A DNA stretch of 64,000 nucleotides. Origin: VRUE01 sp963732225 (GTDB lineage Bacteria > Actinomycetota > Thermoleophilia > Solirubrobacterales > 70-9). The position numbers were made by a program, and so were the translations under genes. The notes under the pieces are model-generated. The model did not search any database, was not told the origin of the DNA, and worked only from the letters and a program-made list of their open reading frames with translations. Location of the stretch: assembly GCA_963732225.1 (NCBI GenBank), contig CAVSYR010000005.1, positions 248,001-312,000 on the forward strand, read 5' to 3'. Positions 49,883-58,132 of this stretch are shown here, one piece after another (the first letter of the stretch is position 1; the number at the start of each line of letters is the position of its first letter).

Positions 49883-49983
49883 GGGATCCAGGTCCCCCTC
49901 CCCCGGAGACCGTCGCGCAGCTGATCGTCCCCGCTGGTTCATACGTGGTCGCTGAGCCTCCGTGGGAGGGGGACCTGGATCCC
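49883..49983 (+). repeat. Palindromic intergenic element, copy B
   Basis: Arms 49883-49908 and 49958-49983: 20 perfect bases, one mismatch, then five more pairs (CGGAG/CTCCG). The loop begins ACCGTCGCGCAGCTGATCGT and aligns along its length with the loop of copy A. The outer arm sequences of A and B are unrelated, yet each is self-complementary. It starts 13 bases after the cupin stop. Confidence 0.85.
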
Positions 49984-50020
49984 TCCCACGTGCTCTGAGC
50001 TGCGCGTCTCGAAGCTGGAA

Positions 50021-50122
50021 GGAGGTCCGGAGCCCCTCTCCATGAAGCTTGGGGACCACGCTTCGAAGCACGGGGACGATCCAGCTGCGCGACGGCTTCA
50101 GGGAGAGGGGCTCCGGACCTCC
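50021..50122 (-). repeat. Palindromic intergenic element, copy C (opposite orientation)
   Basis: Perfect 21-base arms (50021-50041 and 50102-50122) around a 60-base loop. Read on the minus strand the loop contains CCGTCGCGCAGCTGGATCGT, matching copies A and B. It lies 37 bases from copy B, in inverted orientation, and 21 bases before the ilvC stop. The short stretch between B and C also contains GAGCTGCGCG, perhaps a decayed fragment. Confidence 0.82.
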
Positions 50123-50143
50123 CCCACGCTTAGGTGATCGAGC

Positions 50144-51157
50144 TCAGAACTCCTGATCGATCCAGGGCATCGTGTCGCGAAGATCCTTGCCGACCTTCTC
50201 GACTTCGTGGCTGGCGCCCTCCTCGCGCATCCGCGAGAGGTTCTCGCCGCCGGCCCGGTTCTCAGCGATCCACTCGCGGGCGAACTCGCCGGACTGGATC
50301 TCGCCGAGGATCTCCTTCATCGCGGCGCGTGACTCCTCGCCGATGACGCGCTTGCCGCGGGTCATGTCGCCGTACTCGGCGGTGTTGGAGATCGAGTAGC
50401 GCATGCCCTGGATCCCCTTCTCGTACATCAGGTCGGCGATCAGCTTGAGCTCGTGCAGGCACTCGAAGTAGGCGAGGCGCGGGTCATAGCCGGCCTCGAC
50501 CAGGGTCTCGAAGCCGGCGCGAACCAGCTCCGAGGCACCGCCGCAGAGCACGGCCTGCTCGCCGAAGAGATCGGTCTCGCACTCGTCCTTGAAGGTGGTC
50601 TCGATGATCGCCGCGCGGCCGCCGCCGATGCCCGAGGCGTAGGCGAGGACCAAGTCATGGGCGTTGCCGCTGGCGTCCTGGTGGACCGCCATCAGGCAGG
50701 GGACGCCGCGGCCTTCCTCGTACTGGCGGCGGACCAGGTGGCCCGGGCCCTTGGGCGCGACCATGCCGACGTCGACGCCGGCCGGCGGCACGATCTGCTC
50801 GAAGTGGATCGCGAAGCCGTGGGCGAAGAGCAGCAGGTTGCCGGGCGCGATTCCGTCGGCGATATCCGACTCCCAGATCTCGGCCTGCTTCTCGTCGGGC
50901 AGCAGGATCATCACCGCGTCGCCGCGGCTGGCGGCTTCGGCGATGTCGAGCACTTCGAGGCCGGCCTCTTCGGCCTTCTCGCGACTGGAGGAATCGGGGC
51001 GCAGGCCGACGACGACGTCGACCCCCGAGTCCTTCAGGTTGAGAGCGTGAGCGTGCCCCTGGGAGCCGTAGCCGAGGATGGCGACGGTCTTTCCCTGGAG
51101 CAGCGAGAGGTCAGCGTCTGAGTCGTAGAAAATGTCCTGAGGTTTGTCATTGGGCAT
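50144..51157 (-). CDS. ilvC: Ketol-acid reductoisomerase
   Basis: NAD(P)H-dependent, Mg-requiring isomeroreduction of acetolactate and acetohydroxybutyrate. 337 aa, class I. N-terminal VAILGYGSQGHAHALNLKDSG nucleotide motif, VAPKGPGHLVRRQYEEGRG, and the C-terminal knotted domain with FKDECETDLFGEQAVLCGG and the EL/E metal ligands. It follows menE by ten bases, an unusual operon partner. Confidence 0.97.
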   Translation of the reverse strand: MPNDKPQDIFYDSDADLSLLQGKTVAILGYGSQGHAHALNLKDSGVDVVVGLRPDSSSREKAEEAGLEVLDIAEAASRGDAVMILLPDEKQAEIWESDIADGIAPGNLLLFAHGFAIHFEQIVPPAGVDVGMVAPKGPGHLVRRQYEEGRGVPCLMAVHQDASGNAHDLVLAYASGIGGGRAAIIETTFKDECETDLFGEQAVLCGGASELVRAGFETLVEAGYDPRLAYFECLHELKLIADLMYEKGIQGMRYSISNTAEYGDMTRGKRVIGEESRAAMKEILGEIQSGEFAREWIAENRAGGENLSRMREEGASHEVEKVGKDLRDTMPWIDQEF

Positions 51158-51167
51158 GAGCGGCAGG

Positions 51168-52493
51168 CTAGCGGAGGGCGCGCCTCATCAGCTTGCCCGA
51201 GGGCGTGCGCGGCAACGCCGCCGCAAGCTCGACCCGCTTCGGCACCTTGTAGCCCGCCAGCGACTCGGCGCAGTGACGGCGCAGCTCGTCGGGGCTGACC
51301 TCGGAGCCGTCCTGCAGGACGACGATCGCCGTCACCGCCTGCTGCCACTCCGGGTCCTCGCGGCCGACGACGGCGGCGTCCGCCACCTCGGGGTGGCGCA
51401 GCAGGACTTTCTCGACTTCGGCCGGGACGACGTTCTCGCCGCCGGTGACGATCAGGTCGTCCATGCGGTCCTCGACGTAGAGGAACCCTTCCTCGTCGAT
51501 GCGGCCGAGGTCGCCAGTGTGCAGCCAGCCATCGGCGTCGGCGCGGCCTGGGGCGACGGTCGGCCCCTGGACGAGGATCTCGCCGTCCTGGATCCGCAGG
51601 TGGGTGGTCAACAGCGGGCGTCCAGCGGAGCCGAGCTTGCGGCGGGCGTCGGCGGGTGCCAGCGTCGTCACCTGCGAACAGGTCTCGGTCAGGCCGTAGG
51701 TCTGCACGACCGTGGCACCGCGCCCGAGCGCCTCCTCGAGCGCCTCCTCCGGCACCGGCCCGCCGCCGATCAGCAGGGCCCGCGGGCCGGAGAGGTCGGC
51801 GCCGGCCTCGAGCAGGCGGGCGAGCATCGTCGCCACCAGCGAGACCACCGTGATCCGGTCGCGCTCGAGCGACTCGGCGACACGGTCGACGTCGAAGCCG
51901 TCGTGGACGACCGCGGCGGTGCCGTAGATGACCGAGCGCATGACGATCCCGAGGCCGGCGATATGGCTCAATGGCAGGCAGCAGAGCCAGCGGTCCTCGG
52001 GCTCGACGCCGATGTTGAAGGCCGAGGCCATGGCGCTCCAGAGGAAGTTGCCGTAGGTGAGGCCGATCGGCTCGGGGGTGCCGGTGCTGCCGCTGGTCAT
52101 CACGTGACAGGCGACGTCGTCCATGTCGTGCTCGCCGAGCAGCGGCAGGTCGGCCTCGGTCTGGGTCAGCTCGCCGGCGTCGTCGAGGTCGACCGCCGGT
52201 TCCTCGGTTGCGATCACGGCTGCTCGCTCCTCAGCAGAAAGGCGCGGCCCAAGCGGCAGCAGGACCGCGCCGACCTTCATCAGCGCGTGGACCATCACCA
52301 CCTGCTCGCGGCGCGGGTGCATCGTCATCGCCACGGTCGAGCCGCGGCGCACGCCGTGGGCGATCAGCCGGCGTGCCACCCAGGTCGCCTCGGCCTCGAG
52401 CTCGGCGTAAGTGACCTCGCTGCCGTCGGCGACAAGCGCGATGCGCTCGGGACAGCTCTGCGATCTCTGGGCCAGCCAGTCGTCGAGTTTCAT
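51168..52493 (-). CDS. menE: o-Succinylbenzoate-CoA ligase (MenE-like AMP-forming ligase)
   Basis: Adenylate-forming enzyme activating o-succinylbenzoate to its CoA ester. 441 aa. P-loop VMTSGSTGTPEPIGLTYGNF (Glu in place of the usual Lys after the Pro), YGLTETCSQVT, GWLHTGDLGRIDEEGFLYVEDR, and the C-terminal catalytic Lys in LPRTPSGKLMRRALR. Assignment rests on the divergent menB-A-C-D neighbours. Only 21 bases separate its ATG from the menB ATG. Confidence 0.87.
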   Translation of the reverse strand: MKLDDWLAQRSQSCPERIALVADGSEVTYAELEAEATWVARRLIAHGVRRGSTVAMTMHPRREQVVMVHALMKVGAVLLPLGPRLSAEERAAVIATEEPAVDLDDAGELTQTEADLPLLGEHDMDDVACHVMTSGSTGTPEPIGLTYGNFLWSAMASAFNIGVEPEDRWLCCLPLSHIAGLGIVMRSVIYGTAAVVHDGFDVDRVAESLERDRITVVSLVATMLARLLEAGADLSGPRALLIGGGPVPEEALEEALGRGATVVQTYGLTETCSQVTTLAPADARRKLGSAGRPLLTTHLRIQDGEILVQGPTVAPGRADADGWLHTGDLGRIDEEGFLYVEDRMDDLIVTGGENVVPAEVEKVLLRHPEVADAAVVGREDPEWQQAVTAIVVLQDGSEVSPDELRRHCAESLAGYKVPKRVELAAALPRTPSGKLMRRALR

Positions 52494-52514
52494 CGGCGGG
52501 ATATCGTGCCCATC

Positions 52515-53381
52515 ATGCCCAAACGTCACAAGGAAGCCCCGCCCGAGGAGACCCTCTACGTCCCGATCGAGTGGCAGAGCGCCGGAGAGTTCGGCGACAT
52601 CCGCTACGAGACGGCGGACGGGATCGCCAAGATCACGATCGACCGACCCGAGGTCCTCAACGCTTTCCGGCCCCAGACCTTGGTCGAGGTCTCCGCCGCC
52701 TTCGAGCTCGCTCGCGAGGACACTGAGGTCGGCGTCGTGATCCTTACCGGCGCTGGTGAGAAGGCCTTCTGCTCCGGTGGAGACCAGCAGGTCCGCGGTG
52801 ACACCGGCTACGTCGCCGAGGGCGCCTCGCTCGGCCGCTTCCACGTCACCGACCTACAGGTGCAGATGCGGCGCCTGCCCAAGCCGGTGGTGGCGATGGT
52901 GGCCGGCTACGCGATCGGCGGCGGCCACATCCTCCACATCTGCTGCGACCTGACCGTCGCCGCCGACAACGCCGTCTTCGGCCAGACCGGGCCGCGGGTC
53001 GGCTCCTGGGACGGCGGCTTCGGCGCCTCGCTGCTGCGCGACCTCGTCGGCACCAAGAAGGCGAAGGAGCTCTGGCTGCTCTGCCGCCAGTACGACGCCG
53101 AGGAGGCGCGCGAGATGGGCCTGGTCAACACGGTCGTGCCGCTTGGTCGGCTCGAAGCCGAGACGGTCGCCTGGTGTCGCGACATGCTGGCGCTCTCGCC
53201 CTTCGCCCTGCGCCTGGTCAAGGCCAGCTTCAACGCCCACGAGGACGGTTACGCCGGAATCCAGCAGCTCGCCCATGACACCAACCTGCTCTTCTACGGC
53301 AACGAGGAGGCGCGCGAGGGCCGCGAGGCGTTCAAGGAGAAACGGGCGCCGGACTTCTCGAAGTTCGCGAGGCGGCCATGA
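52515..53381 (+). CDS. menB: 1,4-Dihydroxy-2-naphthoyl-CoA synthase
   Basis: Crotonase-fold enzyme closing the second naphthoquinone ring. 288 aa. FCSGGDQQVRGDTGY, YAIGGGHILHICCDLTVAADNAVFGQTGPRVGSWDGGFGASLL and the C-terminal FYGNEEAREGREAFKEKRAPDF are characteristic of MenB rather than other crotonases. Start by homology at MPKRHKEAPPEE; the long open frame upstream is antisense to menE. First gene of menB-menA-menC-menD. Confidence 0.95.
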   Translation: MPKRHKEAPPEETLYVPIEWQSAGEFGDIRYETADGIAKITIDRPEVLNAFRPQTLVEVSAAFELAREDTEVGVVILTGAGEKAFCSGGDQQVRGDTGYVAEGASLGRFHVTDLQVQMRRLPKPVVAMVAGYAIGGGHILHICCDLTVAADNAVFGQTGPRVGSWDGGFGASLLRDLVGTKKAKELWLLCRQYDAEEAREMGLVNTVVPLGRLEAETVAWCRDMLALSPFALRLVKASFNAHEDGYAGIQQLAHDTNLLFYGNEEAREGREAFKEKRAPDFSKFARRP

Positions 53382-53415
53382 GGATCTCGGCGAAAAGACC
53401 AACGGAGGAAGCGCG

Positions 53416-54297
53416 ATGAGGATTTGGGTGATGGCGGCGCGTCCGCGGACGCTGCCGGCGGCGATCGCGCCGGTGCTGGTCGGCACCGCGGCGGCGGTCG
53501 AATGGGCGGGCAAACTGCCCCGGGTCGGCGCCTTCCTCGCCGCCCTGGTCGGCTCGATCTTCATCCAGATCGGCACCAACCTCGCCAACGACTACTCCGA
53601 CGCCAGGCGCGGCGCCGACACCGCCGACCGACTCGGTCCGGTCCGGGTCACCTCGGCCGGGCTGGTGACGCCGCGCCGCGTGCTCAACGCGACCTGGATC
53701 GCCTTCGGTGTCGCCGTCGCCTGCGGCATCTACCTCGCCGCCGTCGCCGGCATCGTGATCATCCTGATCGGCGCACTCTCGATTGCCGCCGGCGTGCTCT
53801 ACACCGGCGGCCCGCGCCCCTACGGCTACGCCGGCCTCGGCGAGGTCTTCGTCTTCCTCTTCTTCGGCCTGGTCGCGGTCAACGGCTCCTACTACGTGCA
53901 ACTCGAGCAGCTCGACGCGCTGCCGCTGGGGCTCTCGATCGCGGTCGGCTTCATCGCCACCGCGATCCTCGTCGTCAACAACGTGCGCGACCTGGAGACC
54001 GACCGGCGGGCCGGCAAGATGACCCTGGCGGTGCGGATGGGACGTCACAACGCCGTCGTTCTCTACCGCGGGCTCGTGCTCGGCGCCTTCGTCGTACTGC
54101 CGCTCTCGCTGCTCGCCGGCGGTGGAAGCTGGCTGCCGCTGATCGGGCTGCTGGCGCTGCCGATGGCGGTGAAACCGATGCGGGCGATGACCAACCGCAC
54201 CGACGGCCCGGCACTGAACGGGGCCCTAGCGGGGACCGGAGCGCTACTCGGGATCTTCAGCCTGCTGGTCTCGGTGGGCCTCTTGCTGGCGAGCTGA
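53416..54297 (+). CDS. menA: 1,4-Dihydroxy-2-naphthoate polyprenyltransferase
   Basis: UbiA-superfamily membrane prenyltransferase attaching the polyprenyl tail to DHNA. 293 aa, about eight hydrophobic segments. First Asp motif in NLANDYSDARRGADTADRLGP and second in VVNNVRDLETDRRAGKMTLAVRMG. ATG with GGAGGAA (53404-53410) upstream. The stop overlaps the menC ATG (TGATG). Confidence 0.94.
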   Translation: MRIWVMAARPRTLPAAIAPVLVGTAAAVEWAGKLPRVGAFLAALVGSIFIQIGTNLANDYSDARRGADTADRLGPVRVTSAGLVTPRRVLNATWIAFGVAVACGIYLAAVAGIVIILIGALSIAAGVLYTGGPRPYGYAGLGEVFVFLFFGLVAVNGSYYVQLEQLDALPLGLSIAVGFIATAILVVNNVRDLETDRRAGKMTLAVRMGRHNAVVLYRGLVLGAFVVLPLSLLAGGGSWLPLIGLLALPMAVKPMRAMTNRTDGPALNGALAGTGALLGIFSLLVSVGLLLAS

Positions 54298-55358
54298 TGC
54301 GCCTCGCCGAGGTCGAGGTCGTTCCCTATGCGCTGCCTTTTCGTGAGCCGTACGTGACGGCGCGGGGACGGCTCGAGCAGCGGGAGATGGTGCTGCTGCG
54401 ACTGCGCTCCGACGACGGGTTTGTCGGCCTTGGAGAAGCCGTGCCGCTCTCGCTGCGGGGCGGCGCGACGCTAGCCCAGGTCGTCGCCGAGCTGGAGGGA
54501 CTGGCAAGTCGCGACGAGGTGGACGAGGAGACCCTGAGGAGCGGTGCCTTAGCGCTCTCAGCACCCGCGCGCTGCGCCGCGCTCACTGCGCTGTTGGACC
54601 TGCGTGGACGGAGAGCCGCGGGTGAAGGTGGAGCCGTGTCCTCCGAGGCGACGTCGGAGCCGGTCGAGTGCAACGCGACGCTGGTCGCCGGCGAGCCCGC
54701 CACGGTAGCGGCTGATGCCGAACGCTGGGCGAGCGACGGCTTCTCGACCTTCAAGCTGAAGCTCGGGGCCGGCGACGATGTTGGTCAAGTGCGAGCAGCG
54801 CGCGAGGTACTGGGATCCGAAGCAAAGATTCGAGTTGACGCAAACGCCGCCTGGGATGTCGAGACCGCGCGGCGCACGCTGCAGGAGATCGAACCGTTTG
54901 ACGTGGAGCTTGCCGAGCAGCCCGTCGCCACGCTGGAGGAAGCGGCGCAGGTGGCGGGCTCGACCTCGATCCCACTGGCCGGTGACGAGAGCATTGAGGA
55001 TCGCGGTGACGCCCTACGCGCGGTGAAGCTGGGGGCTTGCAAGCTGGCGGGCCTGAAGCTATCCAAGGTCGGGGGGCCGGAGGAAGCGATCGCGATCGCG
55101 GAGGTACTGCCCTCGTTCATCTCCAGCGCGCTCGACGGTCCAGTCGGGATCGCCGCGGCGGCCCAGGTCGCTCAGACGCTGGATCAGGCGGCACTGGGCA
55201 TCCATCACTTTGCCCACGGCCTCGCCACCCAGCGCCTCTTCTCCTCGACCGTCGCCTCGGTCGAGTGCGAGCTGCGGGACGGGATGCTCCACCCACCCGC
55301 CGGTCCCGGTCTCGGCATCGAGATCGACGAGGCAGCCCTCGCCGCCCACCGAATCTGA
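54297..55358 (+). CDS. menC: o-Succinylbenzoate synthase
   Basis: Enolase-superfamily dehydratase producing o-succinylbenzoate. 353 aa. The catalytic residues are in order: KxK in FSTFKLKLGAG, metal ligands Asp in KIRVDANAAWD, Glu in VELAEQPV, Asp/Glu in LAGDESIED, and Lys in LKLSKVGG. Start overlaps the menA stop. In the same superfamily as dipeptide epimerases, but the men context decides. Confidence 0.92.
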   Translation: MRLAEVEVVPYALPFREPYVTARGRLEQREMVLLRLRSDDGFVGLGEAVPLSLRGGATLAQVVAELEGLASRDEVDEETLRSGALALSAPARCAALTALLDLRGRRAAGEGGAVSSEATSEPVECNATLVAGEPATVAADAERWASDGFSTFKLKLGAGDDVGQVRAAREVLGSEAKIRVDANAAWDVETARRTLQEIEPFDVELAEQPVATLEEAAQVAGSTSIPLAGDESIEDRGDALRAVKLGACKLAGLKLSKVGGPEEAIAIAEVLPSFISSALDGPVGIAAAAQVAQTLDQAALGIHHFAHGLATQRLFSSTVASVECELRDGMLHPPAGPGLGIEIDEAALAAHRI

Positions 55359-55366
55359 TGTTGCCT

Positions 55367-55401
55367 GGCGAGTTATGCGTCATATAGACACATAAGTCGC
55401 C
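55367..55401 (+). repeat. Hairpin between menC and menD
   Basis: Fifteen-base arms (55367-55381 and 55387-55401, two substitutions) with a five-base loop, in the 57-base gap. It has the same 35-base length, loop size and outer GGCG/CGCC ends as the hisA-hisF hairpin, so the two may belong to one short-palindrome family. It could adjust menD expression or stabilise mRNA. Confidence 0.55.
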
Positions 55402-55415
55402 AATAGGCTTGCGGC

Positions 55416-57158
55416 ATGGACCGGACCAACGGCAACACCGCCCTCGCCTCGGCCTTCGTCGAGGAGCTCGCGCGCGGTGGCGTGCGGCACGCGGTGGTCT
55501 CCCCCGGCTCGCGCTCGACCCCGCTCGCGGTGGCACTCTGGCGCCAGGCCGAGATCGAGGTGAGCGTGATCGTCGACGAGCGCTCGGCGGCGTTCTTCGC
55601 ACTCGGCGCGGCGCAGGCGACGGGCGCGCCCGTCGCCCTGCTCTGCACGTCGGGCACCGCGGCGGCCAACTACCACCCGGCGATCTGCGAGGCAGACGAG
55701 TCGGCCGTGCCGCTGGTCGTGCTCACTGCCGACCGGCCACCCGAGCTGCGCGGCATCGGCGCCGGCCAAACGATCGACCAGATCAAGATCTACGGCGAAT
55801 CGGTGCGCTGGTTCTGCGAAGTCGGCACTCATGAAGCGGACGACGACGGGCTGCTGCACTACCGCTCGGTTGCCTGCCGAGCGCTCGCTGTCGCTCGCGG
55901 CGAAACGCGACCGGGGCCCGTCCACCTCAACCTGCCCTGGCGCGAGCCGCTGGCGCCGCTGGCGGTCGACGGCGCGGTCAACGCGACTGATCCGCTCGCC
56001 CTCAATGGACGGGACGGACGCCCCTTGACGGCAGTGACGTCGATCGACCTCGAGCCCTCCGCCTTTCTGCTCGACGAGATGGCCGGCCACATCGGCGACG
56101 CGATCGCGGGGGTGATCGTCGCCGGGCGCCAGCTCGACCCCGAGCTGCGCGAGCCGCTCGCTCACCTCGCCCGCGCCTCGGGCTTTCCGATCCTTGCTGA
56201 GCCCACCTCACAGCTCCGCTGCGGCCCCCACGATCGCTCCTACGTCGTCTCGACCTATGACCTATTGCTGCGCGACGAGCACTTCGCCCGCTCGGTCGTG
56301 CCCGACCTGGTCCTGCGCTTCGGCGAGATGCCGACCAGCAAGCCGCTGCGCTCCTGGCTCTCGGCGAGTGGCGCCGACCAGATCGTGATCGACCCCTACG
56401 GCGGCTGGAACGAGCCGACCAACCGCGCCGCGGCGATTCTGCGTGCCGACCCGACCGAGCTTGCTGCGGGATGGGCGACGCGCCTGGAGACGGAAGAGCG
56501 CCCGGCGCCACAGCGCTGGCTCGACGCCGAGCAGGCCGCGCGTGAGGCGCTGGAGTCGGCGCTGACCGGCGATGAGATCTCAGAGCCCGCCCTCCACCAC
56601 GCCCTCGGTCGGGTCCACCGCGACGGCGACCTCGTCTACACCGCCTCGAGCATGCCGATCCGGGACCAGGAGACGTTCCTGCCCGCCAGCGAGACCGACG
56701 TGACTTTCCTCTGCAACCGTGGCACCAACGGCATCGACGGCCTGATCTCGTCCGGCATCGGCGCCGCGCACGCCGGCGGCAAGCCGACCACGATCGTCAC
56801 CGGTGACCTCTGCCTCCTCCACGACATCGGCGGCCTTGCGGCCTTGCGCGACGTGTCGACGCCGGTCCGCATCGTCGTGATCGGCAACGACGGTGGCGGG
56901 ATCTTTGGCTTCCTACCTCAGCAGGCGGCGATGGACGCCGCCGAGTTCGAGGCCCTGCTCGGCACCCCCCGCGGCGTCGACGTCGCCAAGGCCGCCGCCC
57001 TCTTCGGGCTCCCCCACCGCCGCCTGGCGTCGTTGGACGAGCTGCCGGGCGCCCTCGCCGCCGGCACGGGCCTGATCGAGGTAAAGACTGACCGCCAGGC
57101 AAACGTCGAAGCACACCGCACCCTCACGGCGCGGGTGCACGACGCGCTCGCCGGCTAA
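55416..57158 (+). CDS. menD: 2-Succinyl-5-enolpyruvyl-6-hydroxy-3-cyclohexene-1-carboxylate synthase
   Basis: ThDP-dependent SEPHCHC synthase acting on isochorismate and 2-oxoglutarate. 580 aa. N-terminal VVSPGSRSTPLAVAL, the ThDP Glu in VIVDERSAAFFALGAAQ, LLCTSGTAAANYHPAI, NRGTNGIDGLISSGIG, and the C-terminal metal motif VTGDLCLLHDIGG…NDGGGIFGFL. Last gene of the plus-strand men operon; it overlaps the convergent gene by four bases. Confidence 0.96.
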   Translation: MDRTNGNTALASAFVEELARGGVRHAVVSPGSRSTPLAVALWRQAEIEVSVIVDERSAAFFALGAAQATGAPVALLCTSGTAAANYHPAICEADESAVPLVVLTADRPPELRGIGAGQTIDQIKIYGESVRWFCEVGTHEADDDGLLHYRSVACRALAVARGETRPGPVHLNLPWREPLAPLAVDGAVNATDPLALNGRDGRPLTAVTSIDLEPSAFLLDEMAGHIGDAIAGVIVAGRQLDPELREPLAHLARASGFPILAEPTSQLRCGPHDRSYVVSTYDLLLRDEHFARSVVPDLVLRFGEMPTSKPLRSWLSASGADQIVIDPYGGWNEPTNRAAAILRADPTELAAGWATRLETEERPAPQRWLDAEQAAREALESALTGDEISEPALHHALGRVHRDGDLVYTASSMPIRDQETFLPASETDVTFLCNRGTNGIDGLISSGIGAAHAGGKPTTIVTGDLCLLHDIGGLAALRDVSTPVRIVVIGNDGGGIFGFLPQQAAMDAAEFEALLGTPRGVDVAKAAALFGLPHRRLASLDELPGALAAGTGLIEVKTDRQANVEAHRTLTARVHDALAG

Positions 57159-58123
57159 CAGGCGATCGGGCCCGCCTCGCGGCCGGGTCCCGGTTGCCAT
57201 GCAGCGCTGTAGAGCGTGGTTTCCCGGTCGGTGTAGACCTTCTTCAGACAGGTGCCGTCGGCGTTGATCGCCATCAGCGCATCGCCTTTCTTCGGGTCGT
57301 CGTAGCCGTTTTCGATGACACGGGTGCGGATGAACGCGAGGCGCTGTCCGGACGGATCCCAGCTGGGCTGGACGAGCAACTTGTGACTGCGCAGCAGGAG
57401 CCGGGATCGAGGGAAGGTGCCGACCCGGGTTACCCGCAGCTCGTCGATCGGCGGCGAGCCATCGTCGCCGATCGACCTCCAGTTCTTCCAGCGGATGAAG
57501 GCCACCTCCGATCCGTCGGGAGAATAGACGGGATCTGACGCTTCCCTCGCCAGCAACGAGACGTGGCCAGTCCGCAGGTCGAGGGCCACCGCGTCGCCGA
57601 ATCCGGCCCCGGGCGCAGTCGTCCCGGCGAGCTTCGAGCCATCTGGAGAGAACGAACTCGGTTCGAATGCCGTCCCTTGCAGCCGCCATGAGGTCGCTCG
57701 CCGCACCGAGCCCGACATGACGTTGAGGAGCCAAACGGAGCCCTTGTGGGGGTAGGCGACCACGCGTCCGTCCGGAGACATCACTGCATTGCCGCCTTCG
57801 AGCGGGGCACGCCCATAGGAACGAAGCCCAGAACCCCCCGCAATCGCCACTACCTCCCCGCTCCACTCTCCATAGGCCCCGAGCATCAGCAGGCTTCCGT
57901 CAGCCGACCACGATGGCCGGTTCCAGCCGGCTTCCTCGATCACGGTCTGAGGGGATTCGCCATTGGGGCCCATCGTGACGATGTCCTGCCCGATCCCAGC
58001 GTCGACGGCGTCGGCCAAGACCGTGATCTGCGGGCCATCCGGAATGGCTGCCTGCGCAGACAAGGCCCCACCCGCGAGGACAGCCATGCATACGGCTACC
58101 AGTAGAGCGAGAACGCGACTCAT
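57155..58123 (-). CDS. Secreted TolB/WD40-like beta-propeller protein
   Basis: 322 aa. Signal peptide (VLALLVAVCMAVLAGGALSAQAA) followed by repeated blades containing SADGSLL, SPDGRVVAYPH, SPDGSKLAG, SPDGSEVAFIRW and DPSGQRLAFIR, the PD40/TolB pattern. Likely a soluble or cell-wall-associated propeller of unknown binding partner. Inserted between menD and menF on the opposite strand to menD. Confidence 0.85.
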   Translation of the reverse strand: MSRVLALLVAVCMAVLAGGALSAQAAIPDGPQITVLADAVDAGIGQDIVTMGPNGESPQTVIEEAGWNRPSWSADGSLLMLGAYGEWSGEVVAIAGGSGLRSYGRAPLEGGNAVMSPDGRVVAYPHKGSVWLLNVMSGSVRRATSWRLQGTAFEPSSFSPDGSKLAGTTAPGAGFGDAVALDLRTGHVSLLAREASDPVYSPDGSEVAFIRWKNWRSIGDDGSPPIDELRVTRVGTFPRSRLLLRSHKLLVQPSWDPSGQRLAFIRTRVIENGYDDPKKGDALMAINADGTCLKKVYTDRETTLYSAAWQPGPGREAGPIAC

Positions 58124-58132
58124 GCAGCGACC

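Noticed and set aside
49984..50020. A fourth copy of the palindromic element between copies B and C
   Set aside because: Only a short core-like fragment is present, without paired arms; at most a decayed remnant.
51144..52514. Plus-strand open frame continuous with and upstream of menB
   Set aside because: It is the antisense shadow of menE. MenB homology begins at the ATG at 52515.
53424..54296. Plus-strand frame in register with menC running through menA
   Set aside because: Arg-rich translation in a different frame of menA, which has a clear UbiA-type product; menC begins at the TGATG junction.
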